64,000 nucleotides of DNA, from NCBI GenBank assembly GCA_964057225.1, contig OZ059894.1, positions 1 to 64,000 on the forward strand, read 5' to 3'. Positions 51,237-64,000 of this stretch are shown one piece after another. Positions within the stretch are counted from its first letter, which is position 1. The number at the start of each line of letters is the position of its first letter. Made by a program: the position numbers and the translations under genes. Under the pieces are notes generated by a model. The model was not told the DNA's origin. It did no database searches and saw only the letters and a list, made by a program, of their open reading frames with translations. The stretch comes from Auanema rhodensis. Its lineage: Eukaryota; Nematoda; Chromadorea; Rhabditida; Rhabditidae.

Positions 51237-52996
51237 TAAAGTTCACGTAAATTTCAAAGTCATGGTTACCATGAACCAATATCAATAAAAATTTGTTTTT
51301 AGACTAATATGGACATGGGGAATCTAATTTTGAAAACCGCATCTCTTTATCTTTCACGTGAAGCGAGTTACATACCAAGTGCACATCACGTGTACATTTA
51401 ATTAGCATAAATTAAAGTTCACGTAAATTTCAAAGTCATGGTTACCATGAACCAATATCAATAAAAATTTGTTTTTAGACTAATATGGACATGGGGAATC
51501 TAATTTTGAAAACCGCATCTCTTTATCTTTCACGTGAAGCGAGTTACATACCAAGTGCACATCACGTGTACATTTAATTAGCATAAATTAAAGTTCACGT
51601 AAATTTCAAAGTCATGGTTACCATGCACCAATATCAATAAAAATTTGTTTTTAGACTAATATGGACATGGAGAATCTAATTTTGAAAACCGCATCTCTTC
51701 ATCTTTCACGTGAAGCGAGTTACATACCAAGTGCACATCACGTGTACATTTAATTAGCATAAATTAAAGTTCACGTAAATTTCAAAGTCATGGTTACCAT
51801 GCACCAATATCAATAAAAATTTGTTTTTAGACTAATATGGACATGGGGAATCTAATTTTGAAAACCGCATCTCTTTATCTTTCACGTGAAGCGAGTTACA
51901 TACCAAGTGCACATCACGTGTACATTTAATTAGCATAAATTAAAGTTCACGTAAATTTCAAAGTCATGGTTACCATGCACCAATATCAATAAAAATTTGT
52001 TTTTAGACTAATATGGACATGGGGAATCTAATTTTGAAAACCGCATCTCTTTATCTTTCACGTGAAGCGAGTTACATACCAAGTGCACATCACGTGTACA
52101 TTTAATTAGCATAAATTAAAGTTCACGTAAATTTCAAAGTCATGGTTACCATGAACCAATATCAATAAAAATTTGTTTTTAGACTAATATGGACATGGGG
52201 AATCTAATTTTGAAAACCGCATCTCTTTATCTTTCACGTGAAGCGAGTTACATACCAAGTGCACATCACGTGTACATTTAATTAGCATAAATTAAAGTTC
52301 ACGTAAATTTCAAAGTCATGGTTACCATGAACCAATATCAATAAAAATTTGTTTTTAGACTAATATGGACATGGGGAATCTAATTTTGAAAACCGCATCT
52401 CTTTATCTTTCACGTGAAGCGAGTTACATACCAAGTGCACATCACGTGTACATTTAATTAGCATAAATTAAAGTTCACGTAAATTTCAAAGTCATGGTTA
52501 CCATGCACCAATATCAATAAAAATTTGTTTTTAGACTAATATGGACATGGAGAATCTAATTTTGAAAACCGCATCTCTTCATCTTTCACGTGAAGCGAGT
52601 TACATACCAAGTGCACATCACGTGTACATTTAATTAGCATAAATTAAAGTTCACGTAAATTTCAAAGTCATGGTTACCATGCACCAATATCAATAAAAAT
52701 TTGTTTTTAGACTAATATGGACATGGGGAATCTAATTTTGAAAACCGCATCTCTTTATCTTTCACGTGAAGCGAGTTACATACCAAGTGCACATCACGTG
52801 TACATTTAATTAGCATAAATTAAAGTTCACGTAAATTTCAAAGTCATGGTTACCATGCACCAATATCAATAAAAATTTGTTTTTAGACTAATATGGACAT
52901 GGGGAATCTAATTTTGAAAACCGCATCTCTTTATCTTTCACGTGAAGCGAGTTACATACCAAGTGCACATCACGTGTACATTTAATTAGCATAAAT
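51237..52996. repeat. 5-monomer tandem duplication (880 bp x2)
   Basis: The series GAACC, GAACC, GCACC + GGAGAATC + CTTCATC, GCACC, GCACC occurs at 51237-52116 and 52117-52996. It bridges the two 22-monomer regions. Confidence 0.8.
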
Positions 52997-55900
52997 TAAA
53001 GTTCACGTAAATTTCAAAGTCATGGTTACCATGCACCAATATCAATAAAAATTTGTTTTTAGACTAATATGGACATGGGGAATCTAATTTTGAAAACCGC
53101 ATCTCTTTATCTTTCACGTGAAGCGAGTTACATACCAAGTGCACATCACGTGTACATTTAATTAGCATAAATTAAAGTTCACGTAAATTTCAAAGTCATG
53201 GTTACCATGCACCAATATCAATAAAAATTTGTTTTTAGACTAATATGGACATGGGGAATCTAATTTTGAAAACCGCATCTCTTTATCTTTCACGTGAAGC
53301 GAGTTACATACCAAGTGCACATCACGTGTACATTTAATTAGCATAAATTAAAGTTCACGTAAATTTCAAAGTCATGGTTACCATGCACCAATATCAATAA
53401 AAATTTGTTTTTAGACTAATATGGACATGGGGAATCTAATTTTGAAAACCGCATCTCTTTATCTTTCACGTGAAGCGAGTTACATACCAAGTGCACATCA
53501 CGTGTACATTTAATTAGCATAAATTAAAGTTCACGTAAATTTCAAAGTCATGGTTACCATGAACCAATATTAATAAAAATTTGTTTTTAGACTAATATGG
53601 ACATGGGGAATCTAATTTTGAAAACCGCATCTCTTTATCTTTCACGTGAAGCGAGTTACATACCAAGTGCACATCACGTGTACATTTAATTAGCATAAAT
53701 TAAAGTTCACGTAAATTTCAAAGTCATGGTTACCATGCACCAATATCAATAAAAATTTGTTTTTAGACTAATATGGACATGGGGAATCTAATTTTGAAAA
53801 CCGCATCTCTTTATCTTTCACGTGAAGCGAGTTACATACCAAGTGCACATCACGTGTACATTTAATTAGCATAAATTAAAGTTCACGTAAATTTCAAAGT
53901 CATGGTTACCATGAACCAATATCAATAAAAATTTGTTTTTAGACTAATATGGACATGGGGAATCTAATTTTGAAAACCGCATCTCTTTATCTTTCACGTG
54001 AAGCGAGTTACATACCAAGTGCACATCACGTGTACATTTAATTAGCATAAATTAAAGTTCACGTAAATTTCAAAGTCATGGTTACCATGAACCAATATCA
54101 ATAAAAATTTGTTTTTAGACTAATATGGACATGGGGAATCTAATTTTCAAAACCGCATCTCTTTATCTTTCACGTGAAGCGAGTTACATACCAAGTGCAC
54201 ATCACGTGTACATTTAATTAGCATAAATTAAAGTTCACGTAAATTTCAAAGTCATGGTTACCATAAACCAATATCAATAAAAATTTGTTTTTAGACTAAT
54301 ATGGACATGGGGAATCTAATTTTGAAAACCGCATCTCTTTATCTTTCACGTGAAGCGAGTTACATACCAAGTGCACATCACGTGTACATTTAATTAGCAT
54401 AAATTAAAGTTCACGTAAATTTCAAAGTCATGGTTACCATGAAGCAATATCAATAAAAATTTGTTTTTAGACTAATATGGACATGGGGAATCTAATTTTG
54501 AAAACCGCATCTCTTTATCTTTCACGTGAAGCGAGTTACATACCAAGTGCACATCACGTGTACATTTAATTAGCATAAATTAAAGTTCACGTAAATTTCA
54601 AAGTCATGGTTACCATGAACCAATATCAAAATAAATTTGTTTTTAGACTAATATGGACATGGGGAATCTAATTTTGAAAACCGCATCTCTTTATCTTTCA
54701 CGTGAAGCGAGTTACATACCAAGTGCACATCACGTGTACATTTAATTAGCATAAATTAAAGTTCACGTAAATTTCAAAGTCATGGTTACCATGCACCAAT
54801 ATCAATAAAAATTTGTTTTTAGACTAATATGGACATGGGGAATCTAATTTTGAAAACCGCATCTCTTTATCTTTCACGTGAAGCGAGTTACATACCAAGT
54901 GCACATCACGTGTACATTTAATTAGCATAAATTAAAGTTCACGTAAATTTCAAAGTCATGGTTACCATGCACCAATATCAATAAAAATTTGTTTTTAGAC
55001 TAATATGGACATGGGGAATCTAATTTTGAAAACCGCATCTCTTTATCTTTCACGTGAAGCGAGTTACATACCAAGTGCACATCACGTGTACATTTAATTA
55101 GCATAAATTAAAGTTCACGTAAATTTCAAAGTCATGGTTACCATGCACCAATATCAATAAAAATTTGTTTTTAGACTAATATGGACATGGGGAATCTAAT
55201 TTTGAAAACCGCATCTCTTTATCTTTCACGTGAAGCGAGTTACATACCAAGTGCACATCACGTGTACATTTAATTAGCATAAATTAAAGTTCACGTAAAT
55301 TTCAAAGTCATGGTTACCATGAAGCAATATCAATAAAAATTTGTTTTTAGACTAATATGGACATGGGGAATCTAATTTTGAAAACCACATCTCTTTATCT
55401 TTCACGTGAAGCGAGTTACATACCAAGTGCACATCACGTGTACATTTAATTAGCATAAATTAAAGTTCACGTAAATTTCAAAGTCATGGTTACCATGAAC
55501 CAATATCAAAAAAAATTTGTTTTTAGACTAATATGGACATGGGGAATCTAATTTTGAAAACCGCATCTCTTTATCTTTCACGTGAAGCGAGTTACATACC
55601 AAGTGCACATCACGTGTACATTTAATTAGCATAAATTAAAGTTCACGTAAATTTCAAAGTCATGGTTACCATGCACCAATATCAATAAAAATTTGTTTTT
55701 AGACTAATATGGACATGGGGAATCTAATTTTGAAAACCGCATCTCTTTATCTTTCACGTGAAGCGAGTTACATACCAAGTGCACATCACGTGTACATTTA
55801 ATTAGCATAAATTAAAGTTCACGTAAATTTCAAAGTCATGGTTACCATGCACCAATATCAATAAAAATTTGTTTTTAGACTAATATGGACATGGGGAATC

Positions 55901-58900
55901 TAATTTTGAAAACCGCATCTCTTTATCTTTCACGTGAAGCGAGTTACATACCAAGTGCACATCACGTGTACATTTAATTAGCATAAATTAAAGTTCACGT
56001 AAATTTCAAAGTCATGGTTACCATGCACCAATATCAATAAAAATTTGTTTTTAGACTAATATGGACATGGGGAATCTAATTTTGAAAACCGCATCTCTTT
56101 ATCTTTCACGTGAAGCGAGTTACATACCAAGTGCACATCACGTGTACATTTAATTAGCATAAATTAAAGTTCACGTAAATTTCAAAGTCATGGTTACCAT
56201 GAACCAATATCAATAAAAATTTGTTTTTAGACTAATATGGACATGGGGAATCTAATTTTGAAAACCGCATCTCTTTATCTTTCACGTGAAGCGAGTTACA
56301 TACCAAGTGCACATCACGTGTACATTTAATTAGCATAAATTAAAGTTCACGTAAATTTCAAAGTCATGGTTACCATGAACCAATATCAATAAAAATTTGT
56401 TTTTAGACTAATATGGACATGGGGAATCTAATTTTGAAAACCGCATCTCTTTATCTTTCACGTGAAGCGAGTTACATACCAAGTGCACATCACGTGTACA
56501 TTTAATTAGCATAAATTAAAGTTCACGTAAATTTCAAAGTCATGGTTACCATGCACCAATATCAATAAAAATTTGTTTTTAGACTAATATGGACATGGAG
56601 AATCTAATTTTGAAAACCGCATCTCTTCATCTTTCACGTGAAGCGAGTTACATACCAAGTGCACATCACGTGTACATTTAATTAGCATAAATTAAAGTTC
56701 ACGTAAATTTCAAAGTCATGGTTACCATGCACCAATATCAATAAAAATTTGTTTTTAGACTAATATGGACATGGGGAATCTAATTTTGAAAACCGCATCT
56801 CTTTATCTTTCACGTGAAGCGAGTTACATACCAAGTGCACATCACGTGTACATTTAATTAGCATAAATTAAAGTTCACGTAAATTTCAAAGTCATGGTTA
56901 CCATGCACCAATATCAATAAAAATTTGTTTTTAGACTAATATGGACATGGGGAATCTAATTTTGAAAACCGCATCTCTTTATCTTTCACGTGAAGCGAGT
57001 TACATACCAAGTGCACATCACGTGTACATTTAATTAGCATAAATTAAAGTTCACGTAAATTTCAAAGTCATGGTTACCATGCACCAATATCAATAAAAAT
57101 TTGTTTTTAGACTAATATGGACATGGGGAATCTAATTTTGAAAACCGCATCTCTTTATCTTTCACGTGAAGCGAGTTACATACCAAGTGCACATCACGTG
57201 TACATTTAATTAGCATAAATTAAAGTTCACGTAAATTTCAAAGTCATGGTTACCATGCACCAATATCAATAAAAATTTGTTTTTAGACTAATATGGACAT
57301 GGGGAATCTAATTTTGAAAACCGCATCTCTTTATCTTTCACGTGAAGCGAGTTACATACCAAGTGCACATCACGTGTACATTTAATTAGCATAAATTAAA
57401 GTTCACGTAAATTTCAAAGTCATGGTTACCATGAACCAATATTAATAAAAATTTGTTTTTAGACTAATATGGACATGGGGAATCTAATTTTGAAAACCGC
57501 ATCTCTTTATCTTTCACGTGAAGCGAGTTACATACCAAGTGCACATCACGTGTACATTTAATTAGCATAAATTAAAGTTCACGTAAATTTCAAAGTCATG
57601 GTTACCATGCACCAATATCAATAAAAATTTGTTTTTAGACTAATATGGACATGGGGAATCTAATTTTGAAAACCGCATCTCTTTATCTTTCACGTGAAGC
57701 GAGTTACATACCAAGTGCACATCACGTGTACATTTAATTAGCATAAATTAAAGTTCACGTAAATTTCAAAGTCATGGTTACCATGAACCAATATCAATAA
57801 AAATTTGTTTTTAGACTAATATGGACATGGGGAATCTAATTTTGAAAACCGCATCTCTTTATCTTTCACGTGAAGCGAGTTACATACCAAGTGCACATCA
57901 CGTGTACATTTAATTAGCATAAATTAAAGTTCACGTAAATTTCAAAGTCATGGTTACCATGAACCAATATCAATAAAAATTTGTTTTTAGACTAATATGG
58001 ACATGGGGAATCTAATTTTCAAAACCGCATCTCTTTATCTTTCACGTGAAGCGAGTTACATACCAAGTGCACATCACGTGTACATTTAATTAGCATAAAT
58101 TAAAGTTCACGTAAATTTCAAAGTCATGGTTACCATAAACCAATATCAATAAAAATTTGTTTTTAGACTAATATGGACATGGGGAATCTAATTTTGAAAA
58201 CCGCATCTCTTTATCTTTCACGTGAAGCGAGTTACATACCAAGTGCACATCACGTGTACATTTAATTAGCATAAATTAAAGTTCACGTAAATTTCAAAGT
58301 CATGGTTACCATGAAGCAATATCAATAAAAATTTGTTTTTAGACTAATATGGACATGGGGAATCTAATTTTGAAAACCGCATCTCTTTATCTTTCACGTG
58401 AAGCGAGTTACATACCAAGTGCACATCACGTGTACATTTAATTAGCATAAATTAAAGTTCACGTAAATTTCAAAGTCATGGTTACCATGAACCAATATCA
58501 AATAAATTTGTTTTTAGACTAATATGGACATGGGGAATCTAATTTTGAAAACCGCATCTCTTTATCTTTCACGTGAAGCGAGTTACATACCAAGTGCACA
58601 TCACGTGTACATTTAATTAGCATAAATTAAAGTTCACGTAAATTTCAAAGTCATGGTTACCATGCACCAATATCAATAAAATTTGTTTTTAGACTAATAT
58701 GGACATGGGGAATCTAATTTTGAAAACCGCATCTCTTTATCTTTCACGTGAAGCGAGTTACATACCAAGTGCACATCACGTGTACATTTAATTAGCATAA
58801 ATTAAAGTTCACGTAAATTTCAAAGTCATGGTTACCATGCACCAATATCAATAAAAATTTGTTTTTAGACTAATATGGACATGGGGAATCTAATTTTGAA

Positions 58901-60386
58901 AACCGCATCTCTTTATCTTTCACGTGAAGCGAGTTACATACCAAGTGCACATCACGTGTACATTTAATTAGCATAAATTAAAGTTCACGTAAATTTCAAA
59001 GTCATGGTTACCATGCACCAATATCAATAAAAATTTGTTTTTAGACTAATATGGACATGGGGAATCTAATTTTGAAAACCGCATCTCTTTATCTTTCACG
59101 TGAAGCGAGTTACATACCAAGTGCACATCACGTGTACATTTAATTAGCATAAATTAAAGTTCACGTAAATTTCAAAGTCATGGTTACCATGAAGCAATAT
59201 CAATAAAAATTTGTTTTTAGACTAATATGGACATGGGGAATCTAATTTTGAAAACCACATCTCTTTATCTTTCACGTGAAGCGAGTTACATACCAAGTGC
59301 ACATCACGTGTACATTTAATTAGCATAAATTAAAGTTCACGTAAATTTCAAAGTCATGGTTACCATGAACCAATATCAAAAAAAATTTGTTTTTAGACTA
59401 ATATGGACATGGGGAATCTAATTTTGAAAACCGCATCTCTTTATCTTTCACGTGAAGCGAGTTACATACCAAGTGCACATCACGTGTACATTTAATTAGC
59501 ATAAATTAAAGTTCACGTAAATTTCAAAGTCATGGTTACCATGCACCAATATCAATAAAAATTTGTTTTTAGACTAATATGGACATGGGGAATCTAATTT
59601 TGAAAACCGCATCTCTTTATCTTTCACGTGAAGCGAGTTACATACCAAGTGCACATCACGTGTACATTTAATTAGCATAAATTAAAGTTCACGTAAATTT
59701 CAAAGTCATGGTTACCATGCACCAATATCAATAAAAATTTGTTTTTAGACTAATATGGACATGGGGAATCTAATTTTGAAAACCGCATCTCTTTATCTTT
59801 CACGTGAAGCGAGTTACATACCAAGTGCACATCACGTGTACATTTAATTAGCATAAATTAAAGTTCACGTAAATTTCAAAGTCATGGTTACCATGCACCA
59901 ATATCAATAAAAATTTGTTTTTAGACTAATATGGACATGGGGAATCTAATTTTGAAAACCGCATCTCTTTATCTTTCACGTGAAGCGAGTTACATACCAA
60001 GTGCACATCACGTGTACATTTAATTAGCATAAATTAAAGTTCACGTAAATTTCAAAGTCATGGTTACCATGAACCAATATCAATAAAAATTTGTTTTTAG
60101 ACTAATATGGACATGGGGAATCTAATTTTGAAAACCGCATCTCTTTATCTTTCACGTGAAGCGAGTTACATACCAAGTGCACATCACGTGTACATTTAAT
60201 TAGCATAAATTAAAGTTCACGTAAATTTCAAAGTCATGGTTACCATGAACCAATATCAATAAAAATTTGTTTTTAGACTAATATGGACATGGGGAATCTA
60301 ATTTTGAAAACCGCATCTCTTTATCTTTCACGTGAAGCGAGTTACATACCAAGTGCACATCACGTGTACATTTAATTAGCATAAAT
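52645..60386. repeat. Second 22-monomer higher-order repeat, two copies (52645-56516, 56517-60386)
   Basis: Offset 3872 bp, falling to 3870 after two single-base losses in the second copy. Shared markers in order: AATATTAAT, AATTTTCAAAACC, CCATAAACC, a degenerate CAATA site before AATTTG, AACCACATC, CAAAAAAAATTTG. The first monomers of the copies differ (plain versus GGAGAATC + CTTCATC). Only partly similar in monomer order to the 44330-52116 unit, so the two are separate amplifications of related material. A further, rearranged relative begins at 60387. Confidence 0.85.
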
Positions 60387-63300
60387 TAAAGTTCACGTAA
60401 ATTTCAAAGTCATGGTTACCATGCACCAATATCAATAAAAATTTGTTTTTAGACTAATATGGACATGGAGAATCTAATTTTGAAAACCGCATCTCTTCAT
60501 CTTTCACGTGAAGCGAGTTACATACCAAGTGCACATCACGTGTACATTTAATTAGCATAAATTAAAGTTCACGTAAATTTCAAAGTCATGGTTACCATGC
60601 ACCAATATCAATAAAAATTTGTTTTTAGACTAATATGGACATGGGGAATCTAATTTTGAAAACCGCATCTCTTTATCTTTCACGTGAAGCGAGTTACATA
60701 CCAAGTGCACATCACGTGTACATTTAATTAGCATAAATTAAAGTTCACGTAAATTTCAAAGTCATGGTTACCATGCACCAATATCAATAAAAATTTGTTT
60801 TTAGACTAATATGGACATGGGGAATCTAATTTTGAAAACCGCATCTCTTTATCTTTCACGTGAAGCGAGTTACATACCAAGTGCACATCACGTGTACATT
60901 TAATTAGCATAAATTAAAGTTCACGTAAATTTCAAAGTCATGGTTACCATGCACCAATATCAATAAAAATTTGTTTTTAGACTAATATGGACATGGGGAA
61001 TCTAATTTTGAAAACCGCATCTCTTTATCTTTCACGTGAAGCGAGTTACATACCAAGTGCACATCACGTGTACATTTAATTAGCATAAATTAAAGTTCAC
61101 GTAAATTTCAAAGTCATGGTTACCATGCACCAATATCAATAAAAATTTGTTTTTAGACTAATATGGACATGGGGAATCTAATTTTGAAAACCGCATCTCT
61201 TTATCTTTCACGTGAAGCGAGTTACATACCAAGTGCACATCACGTGTACATTTAATTAGCATAAATTAAAGTTCACGTAAATTTCAAAGTCATGGTTACC
61301 ATGCACCAATATCAATAAAAATTTGTTTTTAGACTAATATGGACATGGGGAATCTAATTTTGAAAACCGCATCTCTTTATCTTTCACGTGAAGCGAGTTA
61401 CATACCAAGTGCACATCACGTGTACATTTAATTAGCATAAATTAAAGTTCACGTAAATTTCAAAGTCATGGTTACCATGCACAATATCAATAAAAATTTG
61501 TTTTTAGACTAATATGGACATGGGGAATAATCTAATTTTGAAAACCGCATCTCTTTATCTTTCACGTGAAGCGAGTTACATACCAAGTGCACATCACGTG
61601 TACATTTAATTAGCATAAATTAAAGTTCACGTAAATTTCAAAGTCATGGTTACCATGCACCAATATCAATGAAAATTTGTTTTTAGACTAATATGGACAT
61701 GGGGAATCTAATTTTGAAAACCGCATCTCTTTATCTTTCACGTGAAGCGAGTTACATACCAAGTGCACATCACGTGTACATTTAATTAGCATAAATTAAA
61801 GTTCACGTAAATTTCAAAGTCATGGTTACCATGCACCAATATCAATAAAAATTTGTTTTTAGACTAATATGGACATGGGGAATCTAATTTTGAAAACCGC
61901 ATCTCTTTATCTTTCACGTGAAGCGAGTTACATACCAAGTGCACATCACGTGTACATTTAATTAGCATAAATTAAAGTTCACGTAAATTTCAAAGTCATG
62001 GTTACCATGAAGCAATATCAATAAAAATTCGTTTTTAGACTAATATGGACATGGGGAATCTAATTTTGAAAACCGCATCTCTTTATCTTTCACGTGAAGC
62101 GAGTTACATACCAAGTGCACATCACGTGTACATTTAATTAGCATAAATTAAAGTTCACGTAAATTTCAAAGTCATGGTTACCATGCACCAATATCAATAA
62201 AAATTTGTTTTTAGACTAATATGGACATGGGGAATCTAATTTTGAAAACCGCATCTCTTTATCTTTCACGTGAAGCGAGTTACATACCAAGTGCACATCA
62301 CGTGTACATTTAATTAGCATAAATTAAAGTTCACGTAAATTTCAAAGTCATGGTTACCATGAACCAATATCAATCAAAATTTGTTTTTAGACTAATATGG
62401 ACATGGGGAATCTAATTTTGAAAACCGCATCTCTTTATCTTTCACGTGAAGCGAGTTACATACCAAGTGCACATCACGTGTACATTTAATTAGCATAAAT
62501 TAAAGTTCACGTAAATTTCAAAGTCATGGTTACCATGAACCAATATCAATAAAAATTTGTTTTTAGACTAATATGGACATGGGGAATCTAATTTTCAAAA
62601 CCGCATCTCTTTATCTTTCACGTGAAGCGAGTTACATACCAAGTGCACATCACGTGTACATTTAATTAGCATAAATTAAAGTTCACGTAAATTTCAAAGT
62701 CATGGTTACCATGCACCAATATCAATAAAAATTTGTTTTTAGACTAATATGGACATGGGGAATCTAATTTTGAAAACCGCATCTCTTTATCTTTCACGTG
62801 AAGCGAGTTACATACCAAGTGCACATCACGTGTACATTTAATTAGCATAAATTAAAGTTCACGTAAATTTCAAAGTCATGGTTACCATAAACCAATATCA
62901 ATAAAAATTTGTTTTTAGACTAATATGGACATGGGGAATCTAATTTTGAAAACCGCATCTCTTTATCTTTCACGTGAAGCGAGTTACATACCAAGTGCAC
63001 ATCACGTGTACATTTAATTAGCATAAATTAAAGTTCACGTAAATTTCAAAGTCATGGTTACCATGAAGCAATATCAATAAAAATTTGTTTTTAGACTAAT
63101 ATGGACATGGGGAATCTAATTTTGAAAACCGCATCTCTTCATCTTTCACGTGAAGCGAGTTACATACCAAGTGCACATCACGTGTACATTTAATTAGCAT
63201 AAATTAAAGTTCACGTAAATTTCAAAGTCATGGTTACCATGAACCAATATCAAAAAAAATTTGTTTTTAGACTAATATGGACATGGGGAATCTAATTTTG

Positions 63301-64000
63301 AAAACCGCATCTCTTTATCTTTCACGTGAAGCGAGTTACATACCAAGTGCACATCACGTGTACATTTAATTAGCATAAATTAAAGTTCACGTAAATTTCA
63401 AAGTCATGGTTACCATGCACCAATATCAATAAAAATTTGTTTTTAGACTAATATGGACATGGGGAATCTAATTTTGAAAACCGCATCTCTTTATCTTTCA
63501 CGTGAAGCGAGTTACATACCAAGTGCACATCACGTGTACATTTAATTAGCATAAATTAAAGTTCACGTAAATTTCAAAGTCATGGTTACCATGAAGCAAT
63601 ATCAATAAAAATTTGTTTTTAGACTAATATGGACATGGGGAATCTAATTTTGAAAACCGCATCTCTTTATCTTTCACGTGAAGCGAGTTACATACCAAGT
63701 GCACATCACGTGTACATTTAATTAGCATAAATTAAAGTTCACGTAAATTTCAAAGTCATGGTTACCATGAACCAATATCAATAAAAATTTGTTTTTAGAC
63801 TAATATGGACATGTGGAATCTAATTTGGAAAACCGCATCTCTTTATCTTTCACGTGAAGCGAGTTACATACCAAGTGCACATCACGTGTACATTTAATTA
63901 GCATAAATTAAAGTTCACGTAAATTTCAAAGTCATGGTTACCATGAACCCATATCAATAAAAATTTGTTTTTAGACTAATATGGACATGGGGAATCTAAT

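Larger units (their letters stand above)
44330..52116. repeat. 22-monomer higher-order repeat, two copies (44330-48222, 48223-52116)
   Basis: The copies are offset by 3893-3894 bp (22 monomers plus one T-rich insertion). Shared rare markers in order: T-rich insertion, CAATCAAA, AAACTGCATC, CATGAATTA, AATTCG, ATATCAAAG + AAAAGTTG + GCAGCTC, TTTCGCGTG, CCATAAACC, GGAGAATC + CTTCATC. Differences are few: a 9- versus 10-T run, CTTCCACG only in the first copy, and GAAGC versus GCACC in the TTTCGCGTG monomer. Confidence 0.9.
43074..64000. repeat. 176-bp satellite array, segment 3 (runs off the window end)
   Basis: Resumes at monomer position 153, first full monomer at 43098, about 118 further monomers to the window end. 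GCACC-type monomers dominate here, whereas GAACC and GAAGC types dominate the left of segment 1. Small indels are more frequent than in segment 1: T-rich insertions at 44426 and 48319, single-base losses near 58500 and 58680, and a monomer near 61481-61531 with -1 and +3 changes. The last monomer is incomplete at the window edge. Confidence 0.97.

Noticed and set aside
61443-61620. Possible new insertion near 61481-61531
   Set aside because: Only a one-base loss in GCACCAAT and a three-base gain in GGGGAATAATC within one monomer; ordinary small indels, or sequencing error.
1-64000. CENP-B box or telomere repeat in the array
   Set aside because: I found no sequence fitting the CENP-B box pattern (TTCG....A..CGGG) in the monomer, and no short telomeric repeat. 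A centromere role is therefore not claimed.

Overview
This window is eukaryotic and almost certainly from a metazoan. It is a long, AT-rich satellite DNA array with a 176-bp monomer, interrupted by two non-LTR (LINE) retrotransposon insertions. There are no bacterial-style operons, no rRNA or tRNA genes that I can recognise, and no host protein-coding genes. The LINE proteins look most like the CR1/Jockey-type elements common in nematodes and other invertebrates, but I cannot name the species. Such an array is typical of pericentromeric, centromeric or other heterochromatic satellite.

Layout: 1-29233 satellite (166 monomers plus 13 bp); 29234-33107 LINE copy E1; 33108-38918 satellite (24 bp, 32 monomers, 155 bp); 38919-43073 LINE copy E2; 43074-64000 satellite (about 118 monomers). 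Monomers differ by one to a few diagnostic substitutions. These mark several local higher-order repeats (HORs): a 12-mer (1409-5632), a 23-mer (5985-13024, with a third relative near 18129), 3-, 4-, 5- and 7-mer tandem blocks, and two 22-mer blocks (44330-52116 and 52645-60386).

Both LINEs lie in the same orientation and are 5'-truncated inside ORF1. Each carries the 3' part of ORF1, then ORF2 (APE-type endonuclease plus reverse transcriptase) in the +1 frame, then a 3' UTR of about 0.5 kb ending in an AATAAA-containing tail with no long poly(A). E1 has an uninterrupted ORF2. E2 has one frameshift in an A-run.

The main observation is that the two elements, although well diverged, join the satellite at the same base of the monomer at their 3' ends (position 152/153, inside a CACGTG palindrome) and in the same orientation. 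Uninterrupted paralogous monomers elsewhere in the array serve as empty sites. They support target-site duplications of 37 bp (E1) and 3-4 bp (E2). This suggests a LINE lineage whose endonuclease specifically targets this satellite. Secondary observations are the lack of any usable AUG for ORF2 (a possible recoding or reinitiation site) and a conserved 3' UTR RNA with a base-pair-preserving change.
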